Below are positions 41,389-53,577 of a stretch of 64,000 bases of DNA, one piece after another (positions within the stretch are counted from its first letter, which is position 1; each line of letters begins with the position of its first letter). The translations under genes and the position numbers were made by a program. This stretch comes from Daucus carota subsp. sativus. Lineage: Eukaryota; Streptophyta; Magnoliopsida; Apiales; Apiaceae. Location: assembly GCF_001625215.2 (NCBI RefSeq), contig NC_030384.2:40582390-40646389 (forward strand). Reading direction: 5' to 3'. The notes beneath the pieces are model-generated. The model searched no databases. It was not told where the DNA came from and saw nothing but the letters and a program-made list of their open reading frames with translations.

Positions 41389-44116
41389 TGCAGTAATTAT
41401 ATACGTTCAGGTTTCCTATGTGGAACCTGAAAATATATATTTGTATATGGTAATGTATGGATTTGTGTGTCAGTTGTTGCTAACTTGTGATTTGAATGGA
41501 TGGATGAAAGGGGGCTTTTATAAGGACTAGGGTTTCTAAATATAGAAGTGAAGATAAGAAAAAGAATTGAGCTAGTGGAAAGGTTTTAGGGTGTAACAAG
41601 ATCAGGTGCCTTTTGATTGGTTTAAGATATTGCAAAGTTAAAGGAGGGATCGTGGTTGGGTAGGGTAGTTGATTCAACTTGTACCCTTCACCGTTTTAAA
41701 TAAATTTATATTCATGCATGTTAGTTGTTAGGGTTTTCTAACAGAAATATACTTCCTCGTCTTGATTTTTGCGATTTCCATCTTCCCGAAGATAATATAT
41801 AGTGATCATTATTGTTGCGATCACATGCCATGCAGATTTACGAATTGTAGTCCTCTCTCTGCATTCAGCACATTCAAAACAATTTTTTCCAAAATTATTT
41901 CAATGTTAGATGCTACTTTTAAAAACCTCACCGAAGCAAACATGTAAAATTTTCGCACTGCATCATTTTAATAGATATTCGTATCTACACTAAGAAAGTA
42001 ATCACTTCAACAAAATTTGAAATACATACACTCTCGAATTATATAACACTACAAGAAAAAAACTGCTAGTGTCGCCATAATATTGGCATGCTAATATTCG
42101 ATTAAAAATGATCGTGAGAAGGTTACTTGTGGAGATGGAGGGATGATAAGTTGGTTACACCGACACATACACAAGGCAGTTGAAAGATGAAACTAATTGT
42201 CCGTTGATAAAAAAGCATGAAGATATATTGTTAAGATCGCTCACAAAAAAGTGGGTTGTAAAGATAGTACGAGTCCCATGCACACGTGCTCCTCCATGTG
42301 GTCGGTTGAACTAGTGATGTCTTATGCTGTTGGCGTACAAGGGTAAGTAAAGTGGTCTTTCTATCATGGCAACCGCGAAGACGACCATAAACCCTAGCTC
42401 GCATATAGATTTCATGGACGAGTTGCAACAAAATTGGATTGGAGACCATTATTTTGTTTAATGTATTTTGTAAATTATAGTTATTAGTTCATTACTCATA
42501 TCAAGTATGAGTTAAGATCATTTTATAAATATTTTTAAAATATTAAGCAAGAGGTTTTATATTTAATCCAGTTTGGAAATTATCACCGATAATATTTAAA
42601 GAGATGGATATATAGAAATTCAACACCAACGAATATAAATTACTATAACTTACTTTAATCAATATTGTAAGAGTTGTTTATGACAAATAAAATATCGTAA
42701 GAGTTGTTAAAGGCTAAACGGTCGAAAGCCATTAAAAAAATGGAAAAAAGTTATTCAACATCGAGAAATATAATTTGGCTTGCACGATCGCAAATCTTTG
42801 ATAAAATGCAAATTTGCAATTATCTTAGATGTCTGAGTAAATGTTATGCGTAATATTGATCGGGGGTTCTTGTAATTTAATTAACAATTATATGTAATAG
42901 AAAGAAAATAATGTTTTAGATTTGATCATAATCCCATCCAGTATATATTTATATATCATTTTTTTACTTTATTATTTTTAGATATTTTTTAATCACTGTT
43001 ATGTTCATGTATATATGTTTTACCAATGAATATATATATTTAACAGGTGCAAGTATCTTTATCATCCGATCATGTATCTCTGCAAGCTAAACATCGGATC
43101 TAACTGGACGTGAACTCACCTAATAAATTTTTGATAAGTTTTATATGAACCAGAAGTAGATCTTATAACCTTATCTTTAAAACTAAAAATTTTAATACAT
43201 TTTCCAATTTTTAACTAGGATTTTATTTCAAAAAACTAGGATATTATTTCACAAAAAAAAAACTAGGATTTTTTTGACAGTCCGGCTAACTCTGTTGGAA
43301 GAATGAATATATAGGCTTATTTGGCTGTCGTAAAAACGAGTTACTGTTGCAATGGCTGAAAGTGACCCGTCTTTGATCTTATAATAAATTTGAATATAAT
43401 ATAAATAAACACCTTAGATTGTTTAATTTTACTCTTTAAATTATGATAAAATTTCTCTCCCGCCCTCGTAGCAGCTTTACAATGAATTTAGTTATCATGG
43501 GCTCTATTATTTATAACTAGTTTTGGAGCTGTGGAATGTAGGGGATATCTCTTTATTAGCTTTTATATTTGATTTAATTCTAGTTGTTTGTATTTACTTT
43601 ATGTATGTTATTTTCATTCATTTTAATCTCCGATATATATACCGACAATATCTCAAAATCTAAACACATCAATTCCCCTCCTCCCCGGTCCAAGATCCTC
43701 TTCCGGCAATTCAACGAAACATAGACCCAAAAAGAAAAAAGAAAAAAAGTTACTTAATTTTAATAAGCATTTGTATGGTATCATTAATTACTTGCAACTA
43801 TAATAATACAAAAATGAGTACTCCCGCTTAGTATATGCATGTGATTTTAGTAATTATTTTTATACTTATACATATGGATGTCTAATCGTAATAGCGCCTG
43901 TATTGATGCTAAAAATTATGAAGTTTATTGAATCGACAGTGGTTGTTACAATTAAGAACAACTCTAAACAAAAGTAGAAATCATCTCCTACTTACAAAGC
44001 TGTCGACGACAATACAACTACAATTTAGATAGCTGATTGCTAGCTAGTAACACTTCCCACTTCCACAAATTAATCTAACGACGATCGACTAATTAATTAT
44101 TAATCAGCTGTGCTAA
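41389..44116. other. Intergenic between mannanase copies 2 and 3
   Basis: It contains the promoter of copy 2 and a CACTA-like terminus (CACTACAAGAAAAA at 42047). A block at about 42110-42450 recurs upstream of copy 3 (47430-47720). The 3' flank of copy 3 lies at about 43910-44110. The rest is AT-rich without a supported gene. Confidence 0.6.
41515..41522 (-). promoter_or_regulatory. TATA box, mannanase copy 2
   Basis: TATAAAAG on the minus strand in the context CCTTATAAAAGCCCCC, identical to copy 3, 127 bp before the ATG. Confidence 0.65.
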
Positions 44117-45632
44117 TTAACCAAGATGAGATAACGCGTTCATGGCATGAGACTGTCGGGAAATCACCGAGTCAGTCGTCGGATTTTCGGATAAGACGAT
44201 CTCATAACCATCGCCATACTGCTGCATCCCTTGAGCCAACACCTGCCACACCAGGCTGCCGCCCAGAGTACCACCATGTCTCGCACTTCTGTAAATGTAC
44301 TTATACACCGCGCCCATGTAAACATCTCTGGAGCCTAAACTGAAACCCGGGTCCTTACTTGATTTGCCGAATTCAGCTATTACTAGCGGCTTCTTCAGAA
44401 TGGTCTTGGCGTCCGTATGATGGCTTCGCATCCATCTCCCCATGAAGGCCATTTGTGCAGCTTCATTTTGATTGGCCAACCATATATCAGGGTAGGCGTG
44501 TATGGTGGCGAAGTCGATTTCTTTGATCAGATGGTTGCTGATGTAATCAGTCCCGACTTGATAACCCGGATTGAACTGTTTCTTCTCAGGCATGGTGTCC
44601 CCGTAGAAGCCTTCCATGCCGATCGTCAACAAGTGCTTCTTGTCGATCGATTTCACGAGACTTGCCATTTCTTGAACCCATCCCTGAATTCAGCAGTTTA
44701 AAATTTAATTAATTATATAACCAAAAAAATGTATGTTTTTCGTCAATGGCATAATATATAACTACGTATACGTACGTTTACGGTTCTACCAGAGTAATCC
44801 ACGTCGCAACGGGGTTCGTTCATGAGCTCCCACGCCATGATTGTAGAATCGTCCTTGTAGGCCACTTTCGTTATGGTGTTGATCCTCGTTATCACCCTCT
44901 ACATTAAACACACAATTCATGGTTAATATACTTCCAGAGATGTACGATCAAGAGATTCGGGGGTGTGAATAATTATTGGGTATACTAATGATGTTTAATT
45001 ACCTGAACATGATTTCTGTAATATCCTTTCACTACCGGATGTGTATAGAAATCGTCATCGTTCTTCACTTGCACTCCTGCATTGCGAGCCCACTGAACAT
45101 ACTGCTGTCTACCTCCATAGTCCTTATAGTTGTTTACGAAACTTAATATCAAATATATGTTAAATCTTTTCGCTTCAGAAATCACAAAATCCAGTCCCTG
45201 CATGCCGAAATAAAATAATTAGTATATGTTAAAAATATTAATTCAAATATTTCTTAATTTACATGAATACTGAATAATAACCTGAAAAACACGTTCGTCA
45301 TAATTGCCTGGAGAAAGCTGGAGTGCATTACTACCTCCATCAGCGAAAGCCCATGTCCGGCACACCGACATGCCGGCAGCAGAGGCATCTCTAAAGACTT
45401 GGGTGACTTGGTGTCTCATATTGAGGTCTGCGGCAACACTCATCATCCAATAAGAATTGAAACCATTGAAGAGAAATGGAGATCTCTTAAGACTAAAGTG
45501 GGATCCTTTTACACTAACAAATTTTTGTCTATGTCTAGAATGGTGCAGGGGATTATGTCTAGCGTTAGAGACAAGAGCCAGGGAGAAAAAAACTAGTGCA
45601 AAAATAAAGGCGATTCTTCCAAAACAAGCCAT
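44117..45632 (-). CDS. MAN: Endo-1,4-beta-mannosidase, GH5, copy 3 (mosaic)
   Basis: Same secreted mannanase type. Exons 45632-45282, 45197-45003, 44898-44776 and 44683-44117 are all in phase 0 and give 411 residues. The signal peptide begins [20 protein letters not shown]. Acid/base E210 ([10 protein letters not shown]) and nucleophile E327 (LVIAEFGKS) are present. Exons 1-2 follow copy 2 ([20 protein letters not shown]), but most of exon 4 follows copy 1 nearly residue for residue ([50 protein letters not shown]). It then returns to copy 2 type ([17 protein letters not shown]). One change is private: QQYVQWAR where the others have PQYVQWAR. The open frame extends upstream to 45827, but the MACF start with its signal peptide is chosen by homology. 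Confidence 0.95.
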
Positions 45633-48490
45633 TACTAGAAAAACTTGATGTCTTGCTAAGTTGTGATTCAAGTGGGATGGTGAAAGGGGGCTTTTATAAG
45701 GAGCTGAGAAGGAACTATAAAAAGAATTAAGTGGGGGTACGTAAGAAGAGAGTGTATTGTTGAGGAGGGATCGTGGTTGGTTAGTTGATTCAACTTGTGT
45801 ACACTTGATCACCACCGTTTTTGCCACCGAATTTTCTCACTTCTTTTATTCATGCATGCATGTGACTCCTTGTTAGGGTTTCCAACAGAAATATTCATTC
45901 TCGTCTTGTCTCGATTTTTGTGCTTTCCGTATTTTCCCAAGGTAGCGGTAATTATAATTGTTGCAATATATGCAATTATATATCTCCCTATTATGTATTT
46001 TTAGTTATTTTTCTGTTTAATAGATATGAATAAGATTTGTTTTTCACTTAGTCCACTTCATGTTGGTTTAACTTCATTCATTTCTCAGTGGTTATTTGAT
46101 TATATGCAGGTATGTGCTTTCTATAGAAGGGTTCTATACTTCCCTTTAAGTAAAAGAACTTGGATTAATCTGGTAAAACAAATCTTTTGAATCCTCTGAC
46201 GTCTACGTACCTTCAACTGCCACATATACATTTGGACTTGTAGAGAATTTAAGCAACTTTCGGTGAATCCCAGCTAATCCTAAGCTAACTCTCATTGTGT
46301 TTGCACTTAATTTGATTTCTTTCCATAACCAGTTGATTTTGTTGTTTTACATGTTCTTCTAAATAAACATAAATATTTGTAAGAGGAAAAATAGAAGCCC
46401 AGAAAATTAGTTTTTTCTTTTGACTTCTACTTTATTCTTCTTTATTAATTTAATTTAGAAGTATTATTCAACTTTTTTAAGTGTTACGAAATATTTTAGC
46501 TAAAAATTTTCAAATATTTAAATAAATTATAAGTCACCTTATCTAAATAATTTAGTAATTTATATAACTAACATGCAAAAATCTAAAACTAAATATAAAA
46601 TATGTTTTTCCTTACCTAATTTTCAAATATAATATGACAAAAATAATAATGCCTTGGAACTTAATTTCGTAATCACTTATAAATTTTCGATACTAATATT
46701 ATACAAAGGTTCATCACGTACACGGGATTAGAACTTAAACTTTGTCAAATAGCTACACGATGCTCTTAAACTTTCATCAATAATTTACCGTATATAGTCT
46801 GGGAGTATTTCTCGTCCATGATGAATAAACTTTTACTATAAATATCTTAAACCTTGATAAATAATTACACCAATCGATATAACATTTGATCCCCGTAAAT
46901 AAATTCTGATCTATATATAGTTTTGGAGTATTTCTGATCATCCATCAGATTATGAAAAAACTTTTACTATAAAAATCTTTAACCCCTAATCTCATGTATA
47001 TTTTCCTCATTCGGTCACTATTAGGTATGCTCGCATAAATCCATTAACATCTTGGAAATCTTGGAATTTTGAAGGATATTTATTATATATTTCGAAGTAT
47101 AGCAATACGTAGGGTAACCTAATATTGTTATTGGTTGAGTGTTGTGTCATACAAGGGTGGGTTGTTATTCATCCATGTTAGTCATACATATATATCACTA
47201 CAACAGGTAACAGAAAAAAGGAACTCCACCTTAATATACTGTAGCAATATTTCATAACCAAAGTGGATATAAAATTTTATATAAACTGACATGTTAATTA
47301 AAATGAGATATTTTACTTGATGCTATTAATATATATACACGAGGAATCAATATACCCAAGATTTAACCCATGTCATTTTGTGAGAATTTATGATCAATAT
47401 TATTGTGAGTGAAGTGTTTTTCTTACCCGTGATGAGCGGTGAAGATCTACGAAGATTGCATGCGGAGAATGGAGGATGGTCAATTAGTTAGCTACATGCA
47501 TACGTAAGGCAGTTGAATGATGAAAATGAGTATTTTCAGTTGATGAAAATCATGAAGATATATATATTTGTGAGATCTATCACAGAAAGTGGGTTCTAAA
47601 TATAGTACTAGTACAAGTATTTATCCATGTGGGTGGTTCAAACAGTGATGTACTGGGCCGGTGACTTGGTCTTTATATTTATATTTCAGGCACATATATG
47701 TATGGAAGATGGCAGAAAACCCTAATCCCCAGGTAGATTGTAGTATCGACACTACTATATATAATCCGTATTTCTCAAAAATGGCGAAATAGTTAATTAG
47801 AATGATCACTTTATCAGAGAAAAGGCTTCAACAATGAAGTAGATACATATATAGTAGTATTATATGTGATCTCATTAACGCAAGCTTGAAAGTGAAAGTT
47901 TTGTTATATTGGGCAGGAAAGAATTACCTTAACGAGATTATTAATTACCTAATCGAGGATGAACCGGATTATCATATTCATAAAGCTAAATAAAAACAAA
48001 ATTATATGTCTCTCTTCTTTATTCCACCCTTTCATACAAGAGGTCACTATACAAGTAACAATATTTCAAGCTTTAGGCCTTTGGGGGGTATACTTGACAC
48101 TGATGCATCCCAACACATAGCTAGCAGTCAATAATGGGCGGCATACCGAGTGGTCAAATATATCACTATAATTTATATATATTGTGTGGTATGAGATGCC
48201 TTAAATGTACTACTGCGATCCATATATACATAATACATGTTTGTGCAAAGAAAATCTACGGACAATGATGTTCAAAGATTTGGGCGGGCAATGTTCGCAT
48301 TTGGAAAATCGATAAGAATCTAGTTTAATTCGTACCGACTCAGACTTAACGCGTGTTACAGAGTCACTAGAGGCGTTACTGATATTTATTTCATCATATT
48401 AAGCATTATAAAGCAATAGTACTGAACCAGGGTTTTATATCAGATAATACAAGAGAAAGACTTGAAGATTATGCAATTGCCGCAATATTC
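45633..48490. other. Intergenic upstream of mannanase copy 3
   Basis: It contains the copy 3 promoter and the shared GGATCGTGGTTGG / TAGTTGATTCAACTTGT block (about 45768-45800). A block at 47430-47720 is similar to 42110-42450. The remainder is AT-rich. The frame of the repeat protein at 48491 is open upstream to a TGA near 48380, so its 5' exon may lie here. Confidence 0.6.
45691..45698 (-). promoter_or_regulatory. TATA box, mannanase copy 3
   Basis: TATAAAAG on the minus strand in the same context as copy 2, but only 59 bp before the ATG. The 5' leader is therefore about 65-70 bases shorter than in copies 1 and 2. Confidence 0.65.
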
Positions 48491-49198
48491 ATGTTTTTAC
48501 TTGTTTTGTTCATTCTTGGTCTCATCTTTGTACTTCAGCTTTGGAACTTCGATAATAGAAGACCGCAATATAGGAGATGGCAGGCTATGCAAGTAAGTGA
48601 ATCAACAATTAATTCAACTCATCAAGTAAATATGTATGAAAATCAGCCAGCATTCGAGAGAGTTATTCAAGGAAGAAGCTCATCAACTCAGGCTCGTCCT
48701 CAATTACCTGAACGTAGGAGATCAGAAAGGAGTCAACAAGAACCTAGATATGAAAATCAGCAGGGGATCGAGTATATTCAGCAGAGCACGAGATCAAGGA
48801 CATCAAGGCGTCCTCGTGTGCAAAGACTTGAATATGAAGATCAGCAAGGGATCGAGTATATTCAATCAGGCACCAGATCAGAACGTTCTGGTGTGCACAG
48901 ACGTGTAAAAGAAGATCAACAAGGGATCGAGTATATTCAACCAAGCACGAAATCAGAACGTTCTGGTGTGCAGAGACGTAAAGACGAAGATCAGCAAGGG
49001 ATCGAGGATGTTCAAGGGTGCAGGAGATCGACACGGGCTACTCGACACGTACCTGAATCTCATGATCAGCAAGGGATAGAGTACATTCAAGGTAGCACGA
49101 GATCGGAACGGCCAGAAGTGCTTAAAAGACAAGGTCGATATGGGATTGAATATATTCAAAACAGACGTAGCTCGAATCCGTATGCTTCAAGTACTTGA
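48491..49198 (+). CDS. Membrane-anchored or secreted repeat protein, unknown
   Basis: I do not recognise this protein. It has 235 residues. Residues 1-20 are strongly hydrophobic (MFLLVLFILGLIFVLQLWNF), then the protein is hydrophilic, Arg/Gln/Glu-rich and probably disordered. A core DQQGIEYIQ recurs at residues 117, 142, 167 (as DQQGIEDVQ) and 192, exactly 25 residues apart. An NQQGIEYIQ at 89 and a decayed RYGIEYIQ at 216 flank these. Between cores lie STRSERSGV-type linkers with RR or KR pairs. Third-position changes between units keep the peptide, which suggests real coding. The frame is open upstream of the ATG (TRERLEDYAIAAIF before M) to a TGA near 48380. The true start may therefore be in another exon, which would make the hydrophobic stretch an internal membrane anchor. 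No neighbour suggests a role. Confidence 0.6.
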   Translation: MFLLVLFILGLIFVLQLWNFDNRRPQYRRWQAMQVSESTINSTHQVNMYENQPAFERVIQGRSSSTQARPQLPERRRSERSQQEPRYENQQGIEYIQQSTRSRTSRRPRVQRLEYEDQQGIEYIQSGTRSERSGVHRRVKEDQQGIEYIQPSTKSERSGVQRRKDEDQQGIEDVQGCRRSTRATRHVPESHDQQGIEYIQGSTRSERPEVLKRQGRYGIEYIQNRRSSNPYASST

Positions 49199-50051
49199 AT
49201 ACAGAGATCATCGGCAGGATTTGAGTATACTTAGCCATACTTGTTTCACAGGATTATAGTTCCGGAATTAAAATCAATTTGTTATAATCCTTCATTACTA
49301 TACAAAACTATACAAGCCTCAACTTGTTTATAGTGGTTACAAGTTTAGGCTGAAAAATCAGTTATAGTGACTAACTAGCTAATTAAGCTACTAATTAACT
49401 AATTAAGCTAAACTAAGTATTAATAACTTAATCTTCAAGTAACACTCCCAACAATTACTAATCGCAAGATTAATTATAAAATTTTGAATTATCCAATTTT
49501 ATGTTGACTTACGAGGATTAAATATAATATTAAATTATAATCTTCTAAATTTTAATACTATATTCGTTTTAAGAGCAATATATAAAACTGAAATATTATC
49601 ACTTAAACATATTAATTACGTATGATAATTTCATGTTTTGTGTATATAGGATTACATCCAAAATATTCTTTAAAAAATGACTTGTTTAAAAATTATAATG
49701 ACAAGTTTTATAAATACGCAAGTTTTTTGATCGACATGACAGTAAAAAAGAACAATAATTTACCCTTCGGGCTTGATTTACTAGGGTGATTTGATTCCTC
49801 CTGGTACCTTAAAGTTAAAACCAAGATTCTACGTATCATCAAACATCATATATAACTGATGAGTGATGAACGGCTTGTAATATCATTTTTACCTACAGAA
49901 TTTCTAAGAATTAAAGATATTAGATACTTCAATTCCAATATATCAAAATAAAACAAAATTTATCAGACCTTCACCTAGTTCACGTATGATTTCAAAATAT
50001 TAAGAAAGTTACTGTCTATATCGGATTTTATTATATTCTGACATACATATA

Positions 50052-50365
50052 CTCCCTTCGTCCCAGTGATTAGTATACGTATGAAAAGTGACACGGAGGT
50101 TAAGAAAAAGTGTAATTTGGTGAGGAAAAGTAAGAAAAGTGGGTGAAGTAATGGGAACTATTAATATTTAAGGTGTAAAATGAGTGTGGTGTTAGTAAAA
50201 TGGTGGGACCTATCAATATTTAATGTATAAAGTGGGTGTAGTGGAAGAAGGTAGTGGATGTAGTTAATTTTTTTATATTATAAAAGTTTACTATTTTTGG
50301 TATGTATACAATTGATGGGACGTCCCAAAAAGGAAACTGTATACAATCCAGTGGGACGAAGGGAG
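50052..50365. mobile_element. Stowaway-type MITE
   Basis: Ends CTCCCTTCGTCCCAGTG and its inverted partner (CAGTGGGACGAAGGGAG), TA duplications at 50050-50051 and 50366-50367, 314 bp, no ORF. Confidence 0.92.
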
Positions 50366-52903
50366 TATACTATTACAACAGTACGATTCACACTTTTTCA
50401 TCCCAGTAAAATATTTGACGATATTTTAATGTTAGTGTAATGAACTAACTTCGCAAACAATTATCTTCGTAATCTTCGTAAAAAGTATTTTCTCCTGTCG
50501 TGGCCATTCACATGTTTAAAAAAGAAAATTATATTCAATCTGACAAATAATAGGTAAATTATACTTCAATATAATAATTTGAAATTTAGGCTATTTTTAT
50601 TTGATGGAAAATAACTTAAATGGAAAAAGTACCAGAAGGGTAAATTGAAATGTTCTGTTTATTTATAAATTATAAATAATTTATTTTAAAAATATCACAA
50701 ACATGTTTTGTGGGCGTTTTGTTTTGTGCTCTGTTCTAAAAATCAGTAATTAATTACTGATGAATTTCGATGTCTCTGATTAATTACTGATGAATTTCGA
50801 TGTCTTTACCAATTAAATTCGATTCCCGTTCTTGGTTTTATGTTACGCAATGCACACAATATGTTGGCATAATTATGAGGAAAAAGTAAATGTAACTGTA
50901 GAAATTTAATCAGAAGAAAAGAAAGGAAAGAAGAGTGCCCAAATTGCAAATTTGGGATTTTCTAGGGAACTTTTAAATAATTTTTTTCCCAACCAGTTGA
51001 TAGCAAGTCACGGAGGGCGACCACAGTGGTCTGTCAAGATGAAGAACACGAAGCTTGTTTTGGCTCTATAATATTCTTATTCATAGATGTACAAAATACA
51101 TATACCTTAAAATTGGTTTGCGTGATTATTCGTTACAGAAGAGAATGAGATAATATATAGAGGATATGAATGGTGGGAAAAAGTGATAAGAAAAGGGGTT
51201 TAAACCAATTGGATATTCCAAGAAATATCCAAAACATTGAGGGTGGCAATTCAATTCAGCCCCATACTCATGATGCTTATTGCATTCTTCATATTCTTCT
51301 CCTTTTGATGTAACCTTCTCCCGCTACTTGTCCCTCTTGTTTCCTTCTTGCTATTTCCCCTCCAACGCCAATATTACAGAGAGCATCTTACACCAATTTC
51401 CCGAATCAATGAGACTTGAATTCCCGACCTCCGGCAAAAAGTTATTATAATACTTAATCACCAGTGTTTTATTATTAAAAAAAAAAAAAAAGAAGAAGCA
51501 GCTTATAAATTTAGCCAAAGTACTAAACATTTTCACAAACAATGCACCTGGATAATTAATCTCTCTTAATGTTTTTTTTATTTTTCCTATGCATGAAAAA
51601 AAATACTAGAAATGAAGATGGTGTGAGCCGAAATCCTTGTCAATTAATTGGAATGAATACTCTTGGCGCACATAGTGAGATATATGGCATATTTTACTTT
51701 TACGCATCCGATACCACAAATATTAGCATCTTTTCTTTTTCCCCGTTCTTTCCTCCTATACTAAAAAACCCCTTCTGATGGTGGCTTGGCCGATTAGCAT
51801 ATAAATAGGCCGACACGTATCGGCAAGTTTCTAGATTTACTAGCAATATACTACATGAAGGAATCAGGATTTTAACTATTGGGAAAATCGATTGTTATTA
51901 GAGCTAGCTATCTGACGATCGTAATTAAACGACTTCACAAGAAAAAAGGAAAGGAAATTATAAATCCTCTTTGTGTTGAATATCAAATTCCCAAAATCCC
52001 ATTATTGTGAATGATGGTTTAATTCTTTCACTCTTGAGTCTTAGAGTCGAGTTCAATAAACTATACGAATAGTTTAAATTCGAGCTCAACTCGATAATAA
52101 TTAAACCAAATATTTAAATATCTTATTAACTGAATTCAAATATTTTATTAATGATTTGTGTTATCTGTTTATTCTTTTCTAGGAATGCGAAACATATAAA
52201 CAATCGAGTCATTGATACTCAATATATTAATTAATTCCGTGACAATCTGAATTATATTATTGGGGGCAGAGATTATAATATAATTACAAGTTCATTAGTC
52301 CTGGACCAGAACCAGAAACAAAACCTGCCAAAGATATTAATACTGATATTATGCATATGTCGACGATGCATTTGTAAAAAATTGCCAACTAGTTGATAAC
52401 ATTACAACGGCTGTGGCTTGTAGTGGTATATTGACAAAAATCATTCATCATCGGGTCTATTTATAGTTTCTACACTTATCATGCACGAATAGCCAACCAC
52501 GTAAATAAGAAAAATAATACGCTATATATAACCCGCTCTTGTCTATTTTTTCAATTTACTCAAATGTAAGCTAACCGTCCGATTTACTTGAATTCAGGTA
52601 TCTTGGGAACCGTTTAGATAAATTTAGAAGAATTTTAAATTATAGGTGATTTATTATTTATTAAAAATATAATTAAAAAAATAGATAGATTATTTGTTTC
52701 ATTCTTAATGTTGATTTTAGTTTAAAAAATAAATTAATTAAAAGAGTACATAATCAACTTCTGGTTTATGATTTATTTTTCATAGTGAACTTCTTTTAAG
52801 GGCTAGTGCTAAAAATATCAATTGGATTAAGATCTTTCTGATTTCTGGTTCCCCGTATATTTGTGCGAGTAATATCTCAGTCGGGACTCGGGACTCAATT
52901 ATA

Positions 52904-53140
52904 CTTCCACCATCCCAAATTAAATGAGCTAGTTGACTTTGGGCACGTAATTTAATGCGCATTGACCGTCTAGTTCCGAAATTTATTTTTTTAATTTTCT
53001 TTTTGTAAACGAAAATTACATATTTAAATTTTTATTTGCAAAAATAAAATTTTAAAAATAAGTAACGTAGCTATGCGGTCGATGAACCTTAAAGTGCGTG
53101 CCCGAAATCAACGAGTTCATCTAATTTGAGATGGACGAAG
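52904..53140. mobile_element. Eroded Stowaway-type MITE
   Basis: Imperfect inverted ends of about 45 bases (left CTTCCACCATCCCAAATTAA, right complementary TTAGATGGAC type), TA on both sides (52902-52903, 53141-53142) and GGGCACG / CGTGCCC internal to both arms. It is older than the other Stowaway copies because the arms differ at many positions. Confidence 0.75.
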
Positions 53141-53445
53141 TAATCTAATTATGTTCTAGATTAAGCACCTAGGTACGGACATGCAAGCAAGTTTCTCCCA
53201 TACATACGAACTATTAGCAAAGTACTCCACATTTCTCACATTTTAACAAAATAATCCATAAAACTAATACTAGAAAAAGGGAAAACTGAACTCTGTCTGC
53301 GAATTTCACAGAAAAACAATAATAAGATAATTGTGGTCTTACGTGTGGTGAGAATATAAGAAAGAATAGGGATATGATAGATTATATTCCAGGCCTTTAA
53401 AAGGTTCTTATTTATTTCGCAATATTCATTAAGTTATTAGCTAAC

Positions 53446-53453
53446 TATAAATA
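53446..53453 (+). promoter_or_regulatory. TATA box of sucrose-phosphate synthase gene
   Basis: TATAAATA 132 bp before the ATG. A CT-rich leader (TTCTCTGGTCTCTCC, TCTCCTTCTCTG) follows, as in many plant 5' UTRs. Confidence 0.55.
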
Positions 53454-53577
53454 TACAAGCTGGCCTCAACCAAAACCATTTGAAAACAAAAACTTTCTCT
53501 GGTCTCTCCCAGAGAACCATCTCCTTCTCTGTTTCTCTGCACTTGCTGACTACATGTACTGATAGAGGGAGGGATCA

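Larger units (their letters stand above)
49199..53440. other. Long AT-rich intergenic region
   Basis: Some 4.2 kb without a supported gene. It holds two Stowaway-type MITEs (listed), a short tandem repeat at about 50748-50808 (TTACTGATGAATTTCGATGT twice) and poly-A/poly-T tracts. The few 60-70 codon frames show no protein character. Confidence 0.6.

Noticed and set aside
48744..49034. Minus-strand 96-residue frame across the repeat gene
   Set aside because: It mirrors the tandem repeat; the plus-strand frame is longer, has the hydrophobic start and shows synonymous-type variation between units.
51351..51778. Small frames around 51.4-51.8 kb on both strands
   Set aside because: Low-complexity Phe/Lys runs from poly-T/poly-A tracts; no evidence of coding.
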